Positions 24,193 to 34,900 are shown, numbered from the stretch's first letter. The stretch is DNA of 57,628 nucleotides from Oscillospiraceae bacterium (GCA_910575695.1 CAJTGJ010000027.1:1-57628), one strand, 5' to 3'. A program made the numbers and translations. Notes: generated from the sequence alone by a model not told the origin.

Positions 24193-25119
24193 TCAAAGCA
24201 GGTCTTTCCGTTTCAGGATGATCCCCGCTGCCACAATAATGACGGCGGAGATGATCAGCGGGGGCCAGAAGCTCCCGGCGAAGGGCAGGATGCCCACATT
24301 CATGCCGTAAAAGCCGAATACAATGTTGGGCACCGTCATGAGGATGGTGACGGAGGCCAGAAGCTTCATAATCACGTTCAGATTGTTGGAGATGACGGAG
24401 GCAAAGGCATCCATCATCCCCGAGATGATGTCGGAGTAAATCTGGGCCATCTCGATGGCCTGGCGCACCTCAATGAGCACGTCCTCCAGCAGGTCGTGGT
24501 CCTCCTCATATAGGGTGACGATGCGGCCCCGGAGGATCTTTTCCAGCGTCACCTCGTTGGCCTTCAGCGACGTATTGAAGTACACCAGCGACTTTTCCAG
24601 GTCCAGCAGCTGGATCAGCTCCTTGTTCCGCTGGGATTTGTAGAGCTGCTTTTCCATGTGGTTATAGGTCTTGTCGATCTGCTTCAGATAGTTCAGATAC
24701 CGCTTGGCCACCAGCAGCAGGATGTTCAGGATGAACCGGGTGCGCTGTTCGGTGCGCACGTCCCGCACCAGCCCCGCCTGAAGGTCCCGCACCACCGACG
24801 TCTCCTTCAGGCATACGGTAATGATGTGCTTTCCCGTCACAATGATGCCCATGGGCAGGGTGGAATACACCACGCCGGTCTCATCCTGCTCCATGGCGGG
24901 GGTGTCCACGATAATCAGGGTACAGCCGTCCTCCTTGTCAATGCGGGAGGTCTCCTCCTCGTCCAGCGCCGCCCGGAGGAAGGACGGCTCCACCGCCAGG
25001 GTGGCGGCTACGGTATTCAGCTCGTCCTCGCTGGGCTTGATCAGATTGACCCAGCAGCCGTCCGCCACTGAATTGAGCTGGGTCATTTTTCCGTCCACAG
25101 TCTTGTGAATGGTCATCAT
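24193..25119 (-). CDS. corA: CorA-family magnesium/divalent cation transporter
   Basis: 308 residues. A large cytoplasmic N-terminal domain (to about 245) is followed by two transmembrane helices. The selectivity motif YGMNVG sits at the end of the first helix (MTVPNIVFGFYGMNVG) and the second helix is PLIISAVIIVAAGIIL, followed by the basic tail KRKDLL. It forms pentameric channels for Mg2+ or Co2+. The two adjacent ATGs (25119, 25116) cannot be separated; AAAGGTG lies upstream. It has its own promoter and an unusually long leader, see 25120-25348. Confidence 0.94.
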   Translation of the reverse strand: MMTIHKTVDGKMTQLNSVADGCWVNLIKPSEDELNTVAATLAVEPSFLRAALDEEETSRIDKEDGCTLIIVDTPAMEQDETGVVYSTLPMGIIVTGKHIITVCLKETSVVRDLQAGLVRDVRTEQRTRFILNILLLVAKRYLNYLKQIDKTYNHMEKQLYKSQRNKELIQLLDLEKSLVYFNTSLKANEVTLEKILRGRIVTLYEEDHDLLEDVLIEVRQAIEMAQIYSDIISGMMDAFASVISNNLNVIMKLLASVTILMTVPNIVFGFYGMNVGILPFAGSFWPPLIISAVIIVAAGIILKRKDLL

Positions 25120-25348
25120 ATGCTCTCACACCTTTCCCGAACGGCGGGGAAAAGGGCAAAAAATCCCCTGCCGCTCCGCACGTAAACTCGTCCCGCCGGC
25201 AAAAAGCAGGCAGACGGCCAGGCGCACAGGGAGGCAGGGTGGCTGACTCAGCGGGTGCGCCGTGTTTGTACTGTCCAACTTCGACCAATAGGATCGCCTG
25301 ACACGACGCATCTCACTTCCTTTTTATTCAAATTCCGCTTCCACGGCA
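25120..25348 (-). promoter_or_regulatory. long structured corA leader, class unassigned
   Basis: About 230 nt of untranslated RNA between the corA promoter and its start codon. On the minus strand a 7-bp closed stem GGCGCAC / GTGCGCC (25221-25261 region) contains GCTGAGTCAGC. Nearer the gene, CGGCaGGGGA can pair with TCCCCGCCG around a T-rich loop, some 20 nt before the ribosome site. A leader of this length before a Mg2+ transporter gene suggests cis-regulation, but I do not find the conserved M-box sequences. Confidence 0.45.
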
Positions 25349-25354
25349 GTTTCT

Positions 25355-25383
25355 ATTATAGCCTTTTCCCCCTCGGATTGCAA
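25355..25383 (-). promoter_or_regulatory. corA promoter
   Basis: Minus strand TTGCAA (25378-25383), 17 bp, TATAAT (25355-25360), just downstream of the dpaB stop codon. Confidence 0.8.
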
Positions 25384-25391
25384 GAAAAATT

Positions 25392-25988
25392 TCATCCAGC
25401 CGGTTTCGCGGCCAGCAGCAGGGGCTGGAGCTGTTCCCCCCGGCAGGCGGCTTCCACGGCCTCGGGCACCAGGGAGAAGTCCGCCGCCAGCGAGGCGGGC
25501 TTGCCCTGACAGTCGTCCTGCCCGAAGGGGACAAAATACACATTTTTCCGGTTCAGCAGGGTCCCCAGGTTGGGGGCGCTTCCCGCCAGCCCGTCGTTGG
25601 TGGACACTGCGATCACCAGCGGCCGTCCGTTGCGCAGATGGGCCTTCGCCGCCATGGTCACCGAGCTGTCGGTGATGCCGTGGGCCAGCTTGGCCAGGGT
25701 ATTGCCCGTGCAGGGGCAGATCACCAGCACGTCCAGCAGCCCCTTGGGCCCGATGGGCTCCGCCCCGGCCGCGGTGCGGATGACCCGGCGGTCACAGATC
25801 CGCTCCATCTCCCGCATAAAATCGTGGGCGTTCCCGAACCGGGTGTCGGTGTCCGCCACCATCTCCGATACAATCGGCGTCACCTGCCCGAACCGGGCGG
25901 CAGTCTGCTCCAGGGCGTCCAGCGCCCTGGACATGGTGCAAAAGGACCCGCAAAACGCGAAGCCCACCCTCAATTCCTCTATGTTCAC
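25392..25988 (-). CDS. dpaB: dipicolinate synthase subunit B
   Basis: 198 residues, flavoprotein-like SpoVFB. With DpaA it converts dihydroxytetrahydrodipicolinate to dipicolinic acid, the Ca2+-chelating small molecule of the spore core. The N-terminus VGFAFCGSFCTMSRALDALE and LVICPCTGNTLAKLAHGITD (flavoprotein PCTGNT loop) are typical, as is KNVYFVPFGQDDCQGKPAS near the end. The start codon overlaps the dpaA stop by 4 bp. It should be expressed in the mother cell late in sporulation. Confidence 0.95.
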   Translation of the reverse strand: MNIEELRVGFAFCGSFCTMSRALDALEQTAARFGQVTPIVSEMVADTDTRFGNAHDFMREMERICDRRVIRTAAGAEPIGPKGLLDVLVICPCTGNTLAKLAHGITDSSVTMAAKAHLRNGRPLVIAVSTNDGLAGSAPNLGTLLNRKNVYFVPFGQDDCQGKPASLAADFSLVPEAVEAACRGEQLQPLLLAAKPAG

Positions 25989-26848
25989 AGGTTCAATTCC
26001 TCCATAATATGATAAATGGTGTCCTTGATGTACCGCCCCGAGGTGACGGGGGCCACCTTCCCCGGCAGGGACAGCGCCCAGATCACCCGCACCCCCAGGG
26101 CCGCGGCGGCATCCATATCCACCCCGCCGGGGCGGGAGGCCAGGTCAATCACCAGCGCGCCCTCCTTCAGCGCCGCCAGCTCCTCCACACCCAGGATCCG
26201 GGCGGGCACGGTGTTGAATACCAGGTCGTAGCTGCACAGCCAGTCGGGCAGATGGTCCACCCCCTCGCTGCCCAGGCCCATGCTCTCGGCAGCGGCCCGC
26301 TGCTCGTACCGCCGGGCGGACACCCACACCCGGGCCCCTAATGCCCTCAGCCGGGGGGCCAGCGCCTTCCCCAGCCGCCCGCAGCCCACCACCAGCACCC
26401 GGGCGTCGTGGAGGGTAATGGGCAGCTCCTCCATGGCGATCTGAATCGCGCCCTCCGCCGTGGGGATGGCGTTGAGCACCGCCAGCTCCTCCCGGGCGAA
26501 ATAGTCCCGGAGCACCAGATCCCGCTCCTCCGCCATCCGCTTCAAGCCCTCCCCCGCCATCCCGGCGCACACCAGCTGGCCGGGGCGCAGGGCGTCCAGC
26601 ACCTCCGGCAGCTCATGGCTGTCCGCCGACAGCGGCGTGTTCAGCTTCCCGTCCGCCCCCGCCGCCGGGAGGGGCAGCACCACGCAGTCCGCCCGGTCCG
26701 CCCCGTCCAGGGACGGCTCGCATTTTGTCCCCGCCCCCCGCTCCAGCGCGTAGGTATGTACGCTGTGCCCGTCGTCGGCCAGCAGCGCGGCCAGCGCCGC
26801 CTGCCGGGGGTCGCCCCCCGCCACCCAGATATTTTTTGCCCGCAGCAT
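25985..26848 (-). CDS. dpaA: dipicolinate synthase subunit A
   Basis: 287 residues from the ATG at 26848 (AGGAGG at ideal spacing; a longer frame to 26893 is not needed). SpoVFA: N-terminal domain MLRAKNIWVAGGDPRQAAL, then a Rossmann NAD(P)-binding domain VLVVGCGRLGKALAPRLRAL around residues 147-166 (GxGxxG), with LVFNTVPARILG and LVIDLASRPGGVD following. It is the dehydrogenase partner of DpaB. Its upstream region has no clear sigma-A promoter; a GAATACACT sequence near 26900 is close to a sporulation sigma-E type -10 but the -35 is poor. Confidence 0.95.
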   Translation of the reverse strand: MLRAKNIWVAGGDPRQAALAALLADDGHSVHTYALERGAGTKCEPSLDGADRADCVVLPLPAAGADGKLNTPLSADSHELPEVLDALRPGQLVCAGMAGEGLKRMAEERDLVLRDYFAREELAVLNAIPTAEGAIQIAMEELPITLHDARVLVVGCGRLGKALAPRLRALGARVWVSARRYEQRAAAESMGLGSEGVDHLPDWLCSYDLVFNTVPARILGVEELAALKEGALVIDLASRPGGVDMDAAAALGVRVIWALSLPGKVAPVTSGRYIKDTIYHIMEELNL

Positions 26849-27122
26849 AAGAAACCTCCTGTCCGGGCCGTCCGGCGGCCCTCTCGTCATCAATCCAGTG
26901 TATTCCCCGCCGGTTGGGCGGGTGACAGGGCCTTTTACACTTTAACTCTGCATATGGATACCAAATGACAAATAGTTAACAAGATTTCTTGAATTTGTAT
27001 TTTTTCGCTGTACACTTTTACTGTAATCCCCTTTCGTTTGCTGCATTCCTCTGTTTTTTAATCGCTGGAATCGTTGCTTTGGAAGACTGGCAGGAATCAA
27101 AAAAATAGATTTGCTCACAAAG

Positions 27123-27157
27123 CGAAAACCACCGGTTGTGCCGGCGGTTTTCGTTTT
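27123..27157 (+). terminator. terminator-like hairpin upstream of rubrerythrin
   Basis: CGAAAACC-A-CCGG (27123-27135) / CCGG-C-GGTTTTCG (27141-27153) with one mismatch, then TTTTGC. No annotated plus-strand gene precedes it, so it may end a small RNA starting in 26950-27100 or block readthrough. Confidence 0.6.
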
Positions 27158-27163
27158 GCAATA

Positions 27164-27207
27164 AAATGACAGTTGTTTTGAGGATAACCTGAAACAACCT
27201 GTCATTT
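27164..27207. promoter_or_regulatory. palindrome upstream of rubrerythrin
   Basis: AAATGACAGTTGTTT (from 27164) pairs with AAACAACCTGTCATTT (27192-27207), with one bulged base and a 13-nt centre. It lies about 75 bp before the rbr start. It could be an operator for a redox regulator or an mRNA hairpin; it does not match the PerR box. Confidence 0.5.
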
Positions 27208-27280
27208 CATCCTGATGGCAATGAAAGTTTTTTCTCAAACCGGGCATACTGTCCCTACCAAAATACATGGAGGGAATTTT

Positions 27281-27916
27281 ATGACCAACGCGTACGAGAA
27301 TTACCACAAGGGCAATGTGGATTTCATGAAAAGCAAGACCCGGGAAAACCTGATGCGCTCCTTCGCCGGGGAGAGCCAGGCCCGCAACCGCTACACCATC
27401 GCGGCCTCCGCCGCCCGGAAGGAGAAGCTGGAGGTGGTTGCCCGGGTGTTCGAGTTCACCGCCGACCAGGAGAAGGCCCACGCCAAGGTGTTTTACGACC
27501 TGCTCCTGCCCTCTGCGGGGCAGAACATCGCCATCAACGGCAACTACCCCATCGACCTGTCGGACAAGACGGTGGACCTGCTCAAAGCCGCCCGGCACAA
27601 CGAGTACGAGGAATTTGAGCACGACTACGCCGCCTTTGCCGAGATCGCCCACCGGGAGGGCTTCGACCTGATCGGCGGGCAGTTTGAGCTGATTGCCAAG
27701 ATCGAAAAGACCCACGGCGACCGCTTCGGCCAGTTTGCCGATTGGCTGGAGCAGGGCAGGCTGTTCGGCGAGGACAACAACCAGACGGTTTGGATGTGCC
27801 TGAACTGCGGGGAGATCATCACCGCGTCCATGGCGCCCCAGGTGTGCCCGGTGTGCCGCCACGGGCAGGACTATTTCATCCGCCTGGACCTGGCGCCTTA
27901 CGCGTCCGGAAAATAA
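27281..27916 (+). CDS. rbr: rubrerythrin
   Basis: 211 residues from the ATG at 27281 (GGAGGGAATTTT upstream). N-terminal ferritin-like four-helix domain with diiron Glu/His ligands (SFAGESQARNRYTIAASAAR; FTADQEKAHAKVFYDLL; HNEYEEFEHDYAAFAEIAHR), then a C-terminal rubredoxin-like FeS4 domain with two CxxC pairs (CLNCGEII, CPVCRHG). It reduces hydrogen peroxide in anaerobes. Monocistronic, ended by the terminator at 27920-27948. Confidence 0.96.
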   Translation: MTNAYENYHKGNVDFMKSKTRENLMRSFAGESQARNRYTIAASAARKEKLEVVARVFEFTADQEKAHAKVFYDLLLPSAGQNIAINGNYPIDLSDKTVDLLKAARHNEYEEFEHDYAAFAEIAHREGFDLIGGQFELIAKIEKTHGDRFGQFADWLEQGRLFGEDNNQTVWMCLNCGEIITASMAPQVCPVCRHGQDYFIRLDLAPYASGK

Positions 27917-27919
27917 AGG

Positions 27920-27948
27920 AAGGGACCGCCCCCGGGCGGTCCCTTTTT
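27920..27948 (+). terminator. rbr terminator
   Basis: Perfect 10-bp stem GGGACCGCCC (27922-27931) / GGGCGGTCCC (27934-27943) followed by five T residues. Confidence 0.92.
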
Positions 27949-27959
27949 CCATTTTAGGA

Positions 27960-27988
27960 TTGATTTTACTGTCAAGACAGCTTATAAT
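27960..27988 (+). promoter_or_regulatory. pncB promoter
   Basis: TTGATT (27960-27965), 17 bp, TATAAT (27983-27988), about 33 bp before the pncB start. Confidence 0.75.
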
Positions 27989-28021
27989 GAGAACCACAAT
28001 TGACAGGGAGGGATTCTCCAA

Positions 28022-29452
<1,431 letters not shown>

Positions 29453-29516
29453 GCTGCCGGAACAGGACGCAGGCCCCTCCCCTGCACAGGCAGGATGCAG
29501 CCCAGCATATTTCACG

Positions 29517-29552
29517 AAGAAACGGCACGGCCATCTGGCCGTGCCGTTTCTT
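29517..29552. terminator. bidirectional intrinsic terminator
   Basis: Perfect 17-bp stem AAGAAACGGCACGGCCA (29517-29533) / TGGCCGTGCCGTTTCTT (29536-29552), 2-nt loop, between convergent pncB and the DUF362 gene. Confidence 0.93.
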
Positions 29553-29570
29553 ATTGTCATTCCAGAGCGT

Positions 29571-30431
29571 TTAGAGCGTCACCAGCTCATATTCCCGGCT
29601 GCCCATGCCCAGGTCGGCGGCGGCCTCCACGGTATGGACACCGTGGCGGGATTCAATGCGCTCAATCAAATCGGCCTTGCCCGGGTCGTCGGACTGGTAC
29701 ACCAGATCCAGGCACGCCTGGTCCAGCGCCACCGGGTCCAGGGAGGCCAGGATGCCGATGTCCCCGATCTTCGGGTCCTCCGCCACCGCGCAGCAGTCGC
29801 AGTCCACCGACATATTCTTCATCACGTTGATATAGGCCGACTTCCCCCGGAAGCGGTCATGGATGGAGCTGGCCGCGTCCGCCATGGACTCCAGGAAGGC
29901 GTCGTGGTCGGCGTCCCAGAACTTGCCCATATTCCCAGCGCCGTGGATATACTGCTTGCCCCGGGAGGAGGCGATGCCGATGGAGATATTCTTCAGCGCC
30001 CCGCCGAAGCCGCCCATGGGGTGGCCCTTGAAATGGCTGAGTACCAGCAGGGAGTCGTACCGGGTCAGGTGCGCCCCCACGTAATTCTTCCGGATCACCT
30101 TGCCGTTGGGGATGGGAAGCTCCAGATCCTCCTCCTCATCCAGAATATCCACGTCCGCGGCGGCAATCCAGCCGTGGCGCTCCATGGTGATTTTGTGGGC
30201 CTTGGTGGTGTTCCTCCCGCCGTCGTAGGCGGTGTTGCACTCCACGATGGTGCCGCCCACCTTGTCGATCATGGGCTTCATGAAGTCGGGGCGCAGGAAA
30301 TTCTGGTTGCCCGGCTCGCCGGAATGGACCTTGACGGCCACCCTGCCCTCCAGCTTGACACCCAGCGCGTCATACAGGCGGAGCATGGCCTCGGGTGTGA
30401 GGTCGGCGGTAAAATATACCTTGGATTTCAT
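29571..30431 (-). CDS. DUF362 domain protein
   Basis: 286 residues. DUF362 features: VAVKVHSGEPGNQNFLRPDF, GGTIVECNTAYDGGR, LLVLSHFKGHPMGGFGGALK and the DCDCCAVAEDPKIGD Cys-rich turn followed by ASLDPVALDQACLDLV. Many family members carry a 4Fe-4S ferredoxin domain; this one has only the DUF362 part, with a CDCC cluster as its main Cys group. The biochemical role is not established. AGGAGGACC precedes the ATG and it has its own promoter at 30467-30495. Confidence 0.9.
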   Translation of the reverse strand: MKSKVYFTADLTPEAMLRLYDALGVKLEGRVAVKVHSGEPGNQNFLRPDFMKPMIDKVGGTIVECNTAYDGGRNTTKAHKITMERHGWIAAADVDILDEEEDLELPIPNGKVIRKNYVGAHLTRYDSLLVLSHFKGHPMGGFGGALKNISIGIASSRGKQYIHGAGNMGKFWDADHDAFLESMADAASSIHDRFRGKSAYINVMKNMSVDCDCCAVAEDPKIGDIGILASLDPVALDQACLDLVYQSDDPGKADLIERIESRHGVHTVEAAADLGMGSREYELVTL

Positions 30432-30466
30432 TGCGGGTCCTCCTGTCAGGTTTTTTAGTCAAGCCT

Positions 30467-30495
30467 ATTTTATAGAAAGCGGAACGGCCCGTCAA
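30467..30495 (-). promoter_or_regulatory. promoter of the DUF362 gene
   Basis: Minus strand TTGACG (30490-30495), 17 bp, TAAAAT (30467-30472). Confidence 0.7.
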
Positions 30496-30510
30496 GAGGT
30501 TTTCGGGAAA

Positions 30511-30813
30511 TTATGCCACGCCCAGCGCCGCCAGCGCCGCCAGCAGGGCCCGCCACTGCTTCAGCAGTTCGCCGTACCGGGACATTCCATGGTCGGTGAG
30601 GCGGTAATACTTCCGGGTGGGGCCGTCGGAGGTCTTGCCCATGTACTGCTCCAGATACCCGTTCCGGCACAGGCCCCGGAGCAGGGCATAGACGGCGCTC
30701 TCCTGGGTGTCGGGGAAGGCGTCGTGGAGGCGGCGCAGGAGGTCATAGCCGTACTGGTCCCCCTGAGCGAGCAGGTGGAGCAGGCACAGCTCAATGAGGT
30801 CCTTTTTCAGCAT
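30511..30813 (-). CDS. PadR-family regulator (short form)
   Basis: 100 residues from the ATG at 30813. Winged helix: LKKDLIELCLLHLLAQGDQY, GYDLLRRLHDAFPDTQESAV, YALLRGLCRNGYLEQY, then the wing PTRKYYRLTDHGMSRYG. A C-terminal helix (LLKQWRALLAALAALG) provides dimerisation. It begins 7 bp inside the end of the HAAS-type gene. Regulator-second order is the reverse of the usual PadR-HAAS arrangement. Confidence 0.9.
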   Translation of the reverse strand: MLKKDLIELCLLHLLAQGDQYGYDLLRRLHDAFPDTQESAVYALLRGLCRNGYLEQYMGKTSDGPTRKYYRLTDHGMSRYGELLKQWRALLAALAALGVA

Positions 30814-31622
30814 AGGGCCACCCCCGTGCCCACGATGCCGGCGGCGGAAATGATGGAGCACCGGGTCAGCATTTGACGGAACGCTTCCTCGACACCGTCA
30901 TACGCGATTCTGCCCGAGAAGCACAAAACCATCAAGGCGGTTACCATGGCGGTCACACCCAGCACATATACCGCCGCCCACCGGCGGTCCCCGGTCCGGG
31001 CCCTGACCAGGCTGTACGTGCCAAGGACGGCGATGATGGGGCTGCCGTAGCACATGGCAAGCCGTGACAGGTGAAAGGAACGGGGGGCGTCCTCGTTGGG
31101 GCCAAGCCAGACCTTCATCCGTCCCCACGCATCTAAAAACCCCTCAAAATCCCGGGAGCAGGCCCAGCAGAACAGCAGCACCCCGCCAATGCAGGCCAGA
31201 AATACCGCCAGCAGGACAGGGACGGCCCTGGGGAGCCGCTGCTCCTTCCGGCCCTGCCTGCGGAACCACACCAAAGCGAGCACGGCCCCGGGGATGGTGA
31301 AAAGGGCCCCATAGGGATAGCCGGGGCCATTGTCAAAAAGATGCAGCCAGATCGGATATCCGATGAGGGTGGGGCTGATGCCCGGTACCAGGATGCAGAC
31401 GGACATAACGGCGAACACCGCCAGCCAGGTGCGGTACGCCCTTCTGGTGGTGAGCTGTCTTACCACGTCCCGGGGCCTGCCCAGGTCCTGGGCCAGCTCC
31501 TCCTGGGGGCGGGGCGGACTGCCCACAATATCCCGGTAATCGGCAATGACGTCCTCCGCCTCCTGCCGGGGGAGCATCCACCGGGCCCAGCGCTCCAGCC
31601 GGACTATATAGCTTTTTTTCAT
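30807..31622 (-). CDS. HAAS/DUF1700-type membrane protein
   Basis: 271 residues. The N-terminal 55 residues form the HAAS helical signature: WARWMLPRQEAEDVIADYRD, then EELAQDLGRPRDVVRQL. The remainder has about six membrane helices (for example WLAVFAVMSVCILVPG, AVPVLLAVFLACIGGVLLFC, GVTAMVTALMVLCFSG). HAAS proteins accompany PadR regulators and are thought to act as membrane sensors or anti-regulators; mechanism is unproven. GGGAGAGGTG precedes the ATG; a consensus-like promoter lies at 31685-31713. Confidence 0.85.
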   Translation of the reverse strand: MKKSYIVRLERWARWMLPRQEAEDVIADYRDIVGSPPRPQEELAQDLGRPRDVVRQLTTRRAYRTWLAVFAVMSVCILVPGISPTLIGYPIWLHLFDNGPGYPYGALFTIPGAVLALVWFRRQGRKEQRLPRAVPVLLAVFLACIGGVLLFCWACSRDFEGFLDAWGRMKVWLGPNEDAPRSFHLSRLAMCYGSPIIAVLGTYSLVRARTGDRRWAAVYVLGVTAMVTALMVLCFSGRIAYDGVEEAFRQMLTRCSIISAAGIVGTGVALC

Positions 31623-31684
31623 GGAACACCTCTCCCTTCACTACTATGTTTTTCTCTGCTGATTTTTTATCTATTGTCAAAAGT

Positions 31685-31713
31685 ATAGTAGCATCAAATG
31701 GGACGGTTGTCAA
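31685..31713 (-). promoter_or_regulatory. promoter of the HAAS-PadR operon
   Basis: Minus strand TTGACA (31708-31713), 17 bp, TACTAT (31685-31690), about 60 bp upstream of the start codon. Confidence 0.78.
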
Positions 31714-31819
31714 GAGGCAAAATGCTTCTTTTCAACCCTGCGGCAGCAAGACACAACCCATTTTAATGGGCTGGCAGGCGTTGCCCGCCTTGAAAATCTG
31801 GCGCCGACTATATCGCTGC

Positions 31820-31912
31820 CCCGGCAGACGTCCCATCTGCCGGGAATGCCGTTGCTTCCGCCCGGTCCCAGGGAATAGTCCACCGCCCTGTGCCGATTCC
31901 GGCACAGGGCGG
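31820..31912 (-). terminator. two hairpins after the giant gene
   Basis: Downstream of the stop codon at 31950 lie a perfect 13-bp stem CCGCCCTGTGCCG / CGGCACAGGGCGG (31883-31912) and a 9-bp stem CCCGGCAGA / TCTGCCGGG (31820-31844). Neither has a clear T-run on the minus strand, so they may protect the 3' end rather than terminate alone. The rest of 31623-31949 contains the HAAS promoter and no gene. Confidence 0.5.
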
Positions 31913-31949
31913 TTTTCCGCGGGGAAACCCTGATCGGGGCAAGCCCGTC

Positions 31950-34900
31950 TCAGGTGTTCTCCATGAAGTTTTTCAGCATCTGCGCCGCCTGGGCCCGGGT
32001 GGCCATCCCGCCGGGGATGAGCTTCCCGTTGCCGTAGCCGTTCAAAATGCCGTTCTCCACGGCCCAGCACAGCGCCTCCAGGGCATAGCCGCTGGCCTGG
32101 TCCGCGTCCGTAAAGTCAAGGGTCTGGCCGCTGGCCGAGGGCCGCCCCGCGTAGTTCCACAGCATCACCGCGAACTGCTCCCGGGTGACGTTGTTGTTGG
32201 GGCCGAACTGGCCGTCGCCGTAGCCGTTGGCGATGCCGTTTTCCGTGGCCCAGGCCACGCCGTCGGCATACCAGGCGTCGCTGCTCACGTCGCCGTAGGA
32301 GGCCGGCGCGTCCTGGTCCGGGGATCCCTCCAGCCGGTACAGCACCGTCGCCAGCATACCCCGGCTCATGGGCTGGGTGGGGCTGAACGTGGTCTCGCTG
32401 GTGCCGCTGAACAGCTCGCGGGCGCTGGCGAAGGCCACGGCGTCGGCCTCCCAGGCCGTGGGCTGGACGTCGTCGAACGCCTTGCTGTTGTCCACGATCT
32501 CAACCGTGCCGGAGCCGGCGAGGGGGATGCTGATTTTGCCGTCCTCCACCATGCTCTTTTGAACGGTCTCCCGGGTGCCGTCCTCATGGACCAGCACCGC
32601 CACGGTGCCGGGCCCGGCGTCCTCCGCCGGAACAGTGAGGGTCACGCCGCCGGGGATGCTGTTCACGGTCTCGCCGTTAGCGGTCACGGTGAGCACCACC
32701 GCCTGCTCCACCTGCTCGGTGGCCACGCTGACGGAGCCGCCCGCGCTGCCCAGGGTATCCAGGCCCGCGTTGGGGATGGTCACGTCGGCGATGGGGGCGG
32801 ACACGGTGAGCGCCGCGCTGGTCTGGCTCTTGATCTGGCTCACCGTGGAGGCCGGGAGGGTTACCTCGTTCCTGGTCACGCTGTCGGTGATTTCCGGCTT
32901 GATGACGATGCTGTCGCTTTGGTTCTCAACCGCCTCCTGGACCAGCTTGCTGCCTGCCGCCGCGCTGACCACGGTGCTGGCCGTGCCGTTCTGGACGGTG
33001 GTCTGTACTGTGCTCGGGTCGCCGCCCGGCGTGACCGGGGGGGTGCTGGGGGTGCCGGTGCTGCTGCCGGGGGTGCTGGGTGTGCCGGAAGGATCAGTGA
33101 CGGTCACATCAATTTGGAACTCGACTTTCTCGTAATTGTCGGTGTCGTTCGGCGTGAAGATTACAGTTTGCTTAGTGGTTCCTGCTTCAGGCTGGATAGT
33201 GCCATCTTTCCAGGCAAACGTGCCCGGTGCGGTTGTCGCGCCGCCCTCCAGCCTAATTTCACTCAGTTTTTGCCCCGCAGTACCGGTAGCCGTGGGATGT
33301 GTGTTGATGCCCGGATTCGCCTTCTTGATCTCCACCTCAATGGACGCCGCCGCGAGGCCCTGGTAATTCACGTCGTCCGCCACCCGGTACCAGACGGTGT
33401 ACATACCGGCATTGGTGCCCGTGGGGATCTCCGTGGAATACCCGCTGTACTGGCTGGTGCTGTACTCCACCTTGCCGATGCCGCCCTTCGTGGTGCCAGC
33501 GGTAAGGAGCGGCAGCGGGTCTCCAGTGTAGGCCAGGTTTTCAGCGCCCGCCGGTTTCTGCTCCCACTCGGCGTTCACCCTGGAGATGTTCGCCGTTGTG
33601 CTTTCGGGCCAGGTGATTTTGTACTTGCCCACGTCCGCCCCTGCGGTGCTGGGCGATGTGATTATCACCTTCTTGTTGGTGCCCACATCCGCCGTCTCAA
33701 ACGAGCCGTCCACCGTGAGTGTGACTTCATCGTCACCCACCAGGTCGCCGTCCTTAAACTTTGCGGTCAGTGTGGCATCTGTCTTTCCGTCATAGCGCTT
33801 GTCGGCGGCTGTCACCACCGGCGTGATGGGTTTCGGGTCGGCGTAGAACGTCACGGTGTCCGTGTTGGACTGGCCGTAGCCGCCCGAGGCCGCCCGGTAT
33901 GCTTCCACGGTAAACCGGCCGGTGCCGGTTACGGTCACAACACCCTTATCAATCGTGGCAATGGAGCTTTCCACAATCTTCCACACGATATCGCCGCTTC
34001 CCGAGCCGCCGATCGCGCTCAGCACGAACTTATCCCCGTAGTGGACACTGGCGGGCTTGTCGGTGATGGACAGGGGGTTCTGGCTGACCGGCACGATCTT
34101 AAAGCTGGCGGTCAGGGTGTCGCTGAACTCGTAGTTGCCGCCCGTTTTGTCCGTGACGCTGACGTGGTAAGTGCCCGGGTCAATCGCGGGGCCATCAACC
34201 ACCGTCACAGTATACTCCTCCGCCGGGATGGGGCGGCCTGCGTCGTCCAGAACAATAACATCCGGGGTCTGCGCTGTGCCGTTGTACTGAAGCGTGTCCG
34301 GCGAACAGCTGGCGGTGGGCGTCCCCTTGTTCGGTTCGATAGTCACCGTCCCCGCCTTGGCCGGGGCCGTGTCCCTGTAATTCGTGTCACTGGCCACCAC
34401 CTTGTACCAGACATCGTAAGCGCCCGCGTCCTTGGCCTTGGGGGCGGTGTAGCTGTAGGTGACGCCGCCGTCCAGGGAATACATGATGTTTCCGCCGGTG
34501 GCGGAGCCCTCGTTTGCCAGCAGGGCCTGCTCAGCGCCGTTGTAGGTCAGGTTTGTGGCCACTGTCGGCGCGGTCACCTCGGGCGGAGCCTGGGTGATGG
34601 ACGCCGTTATCGTTTTGGGATAGCTGATTTCGTATTTTTCGCTGACGCTCGTGGGAACGGTCAGCGTAACGATAACAGTTTTGCCTGCACCCACCCTTGC
34701 GTCCGTGAATTGGCCCGTTGCCGTGACACTGCCGGAAATGTTGTCGCCGGAAAGCAGGCCGTCATAGGCGACGCTCAGCGTGGCGTCCCTCCTGCCGTCA
34801 TAGTCCTTATCCGCGGCTGTCACAATCGCCTCCACCGGCTTCGGGCTGGCAAGGAACGTCCATGTGTCGCTGACTGCCTCGTAGCCTGTGCTCGCGGCCT

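Larger units (their letters stand above)
26849..27280. other. 432-bp intergenic region with two hairpins
   Basis: Between divergent dpaA and rubrerythrin. AT-rich compared with its surroundings in 26940-27120, with no credible open frame. It contains the terminator-like hairpin at 27123-27157 and the palindrome at 27164-27207, listed separately. The rubrerythrin promoter was not found with confidence. Confidence 0.6.

Noticed and set aside
25120..25348. M-box (Mg2+) riboswitch for the corA leader
   Set aside because: The conserved M-box sequences (such as the GTTAGGTGAGGCTCCT start and the CAATGGGTCAACAG loop) are absent, so only an unclassified leader is claimed.
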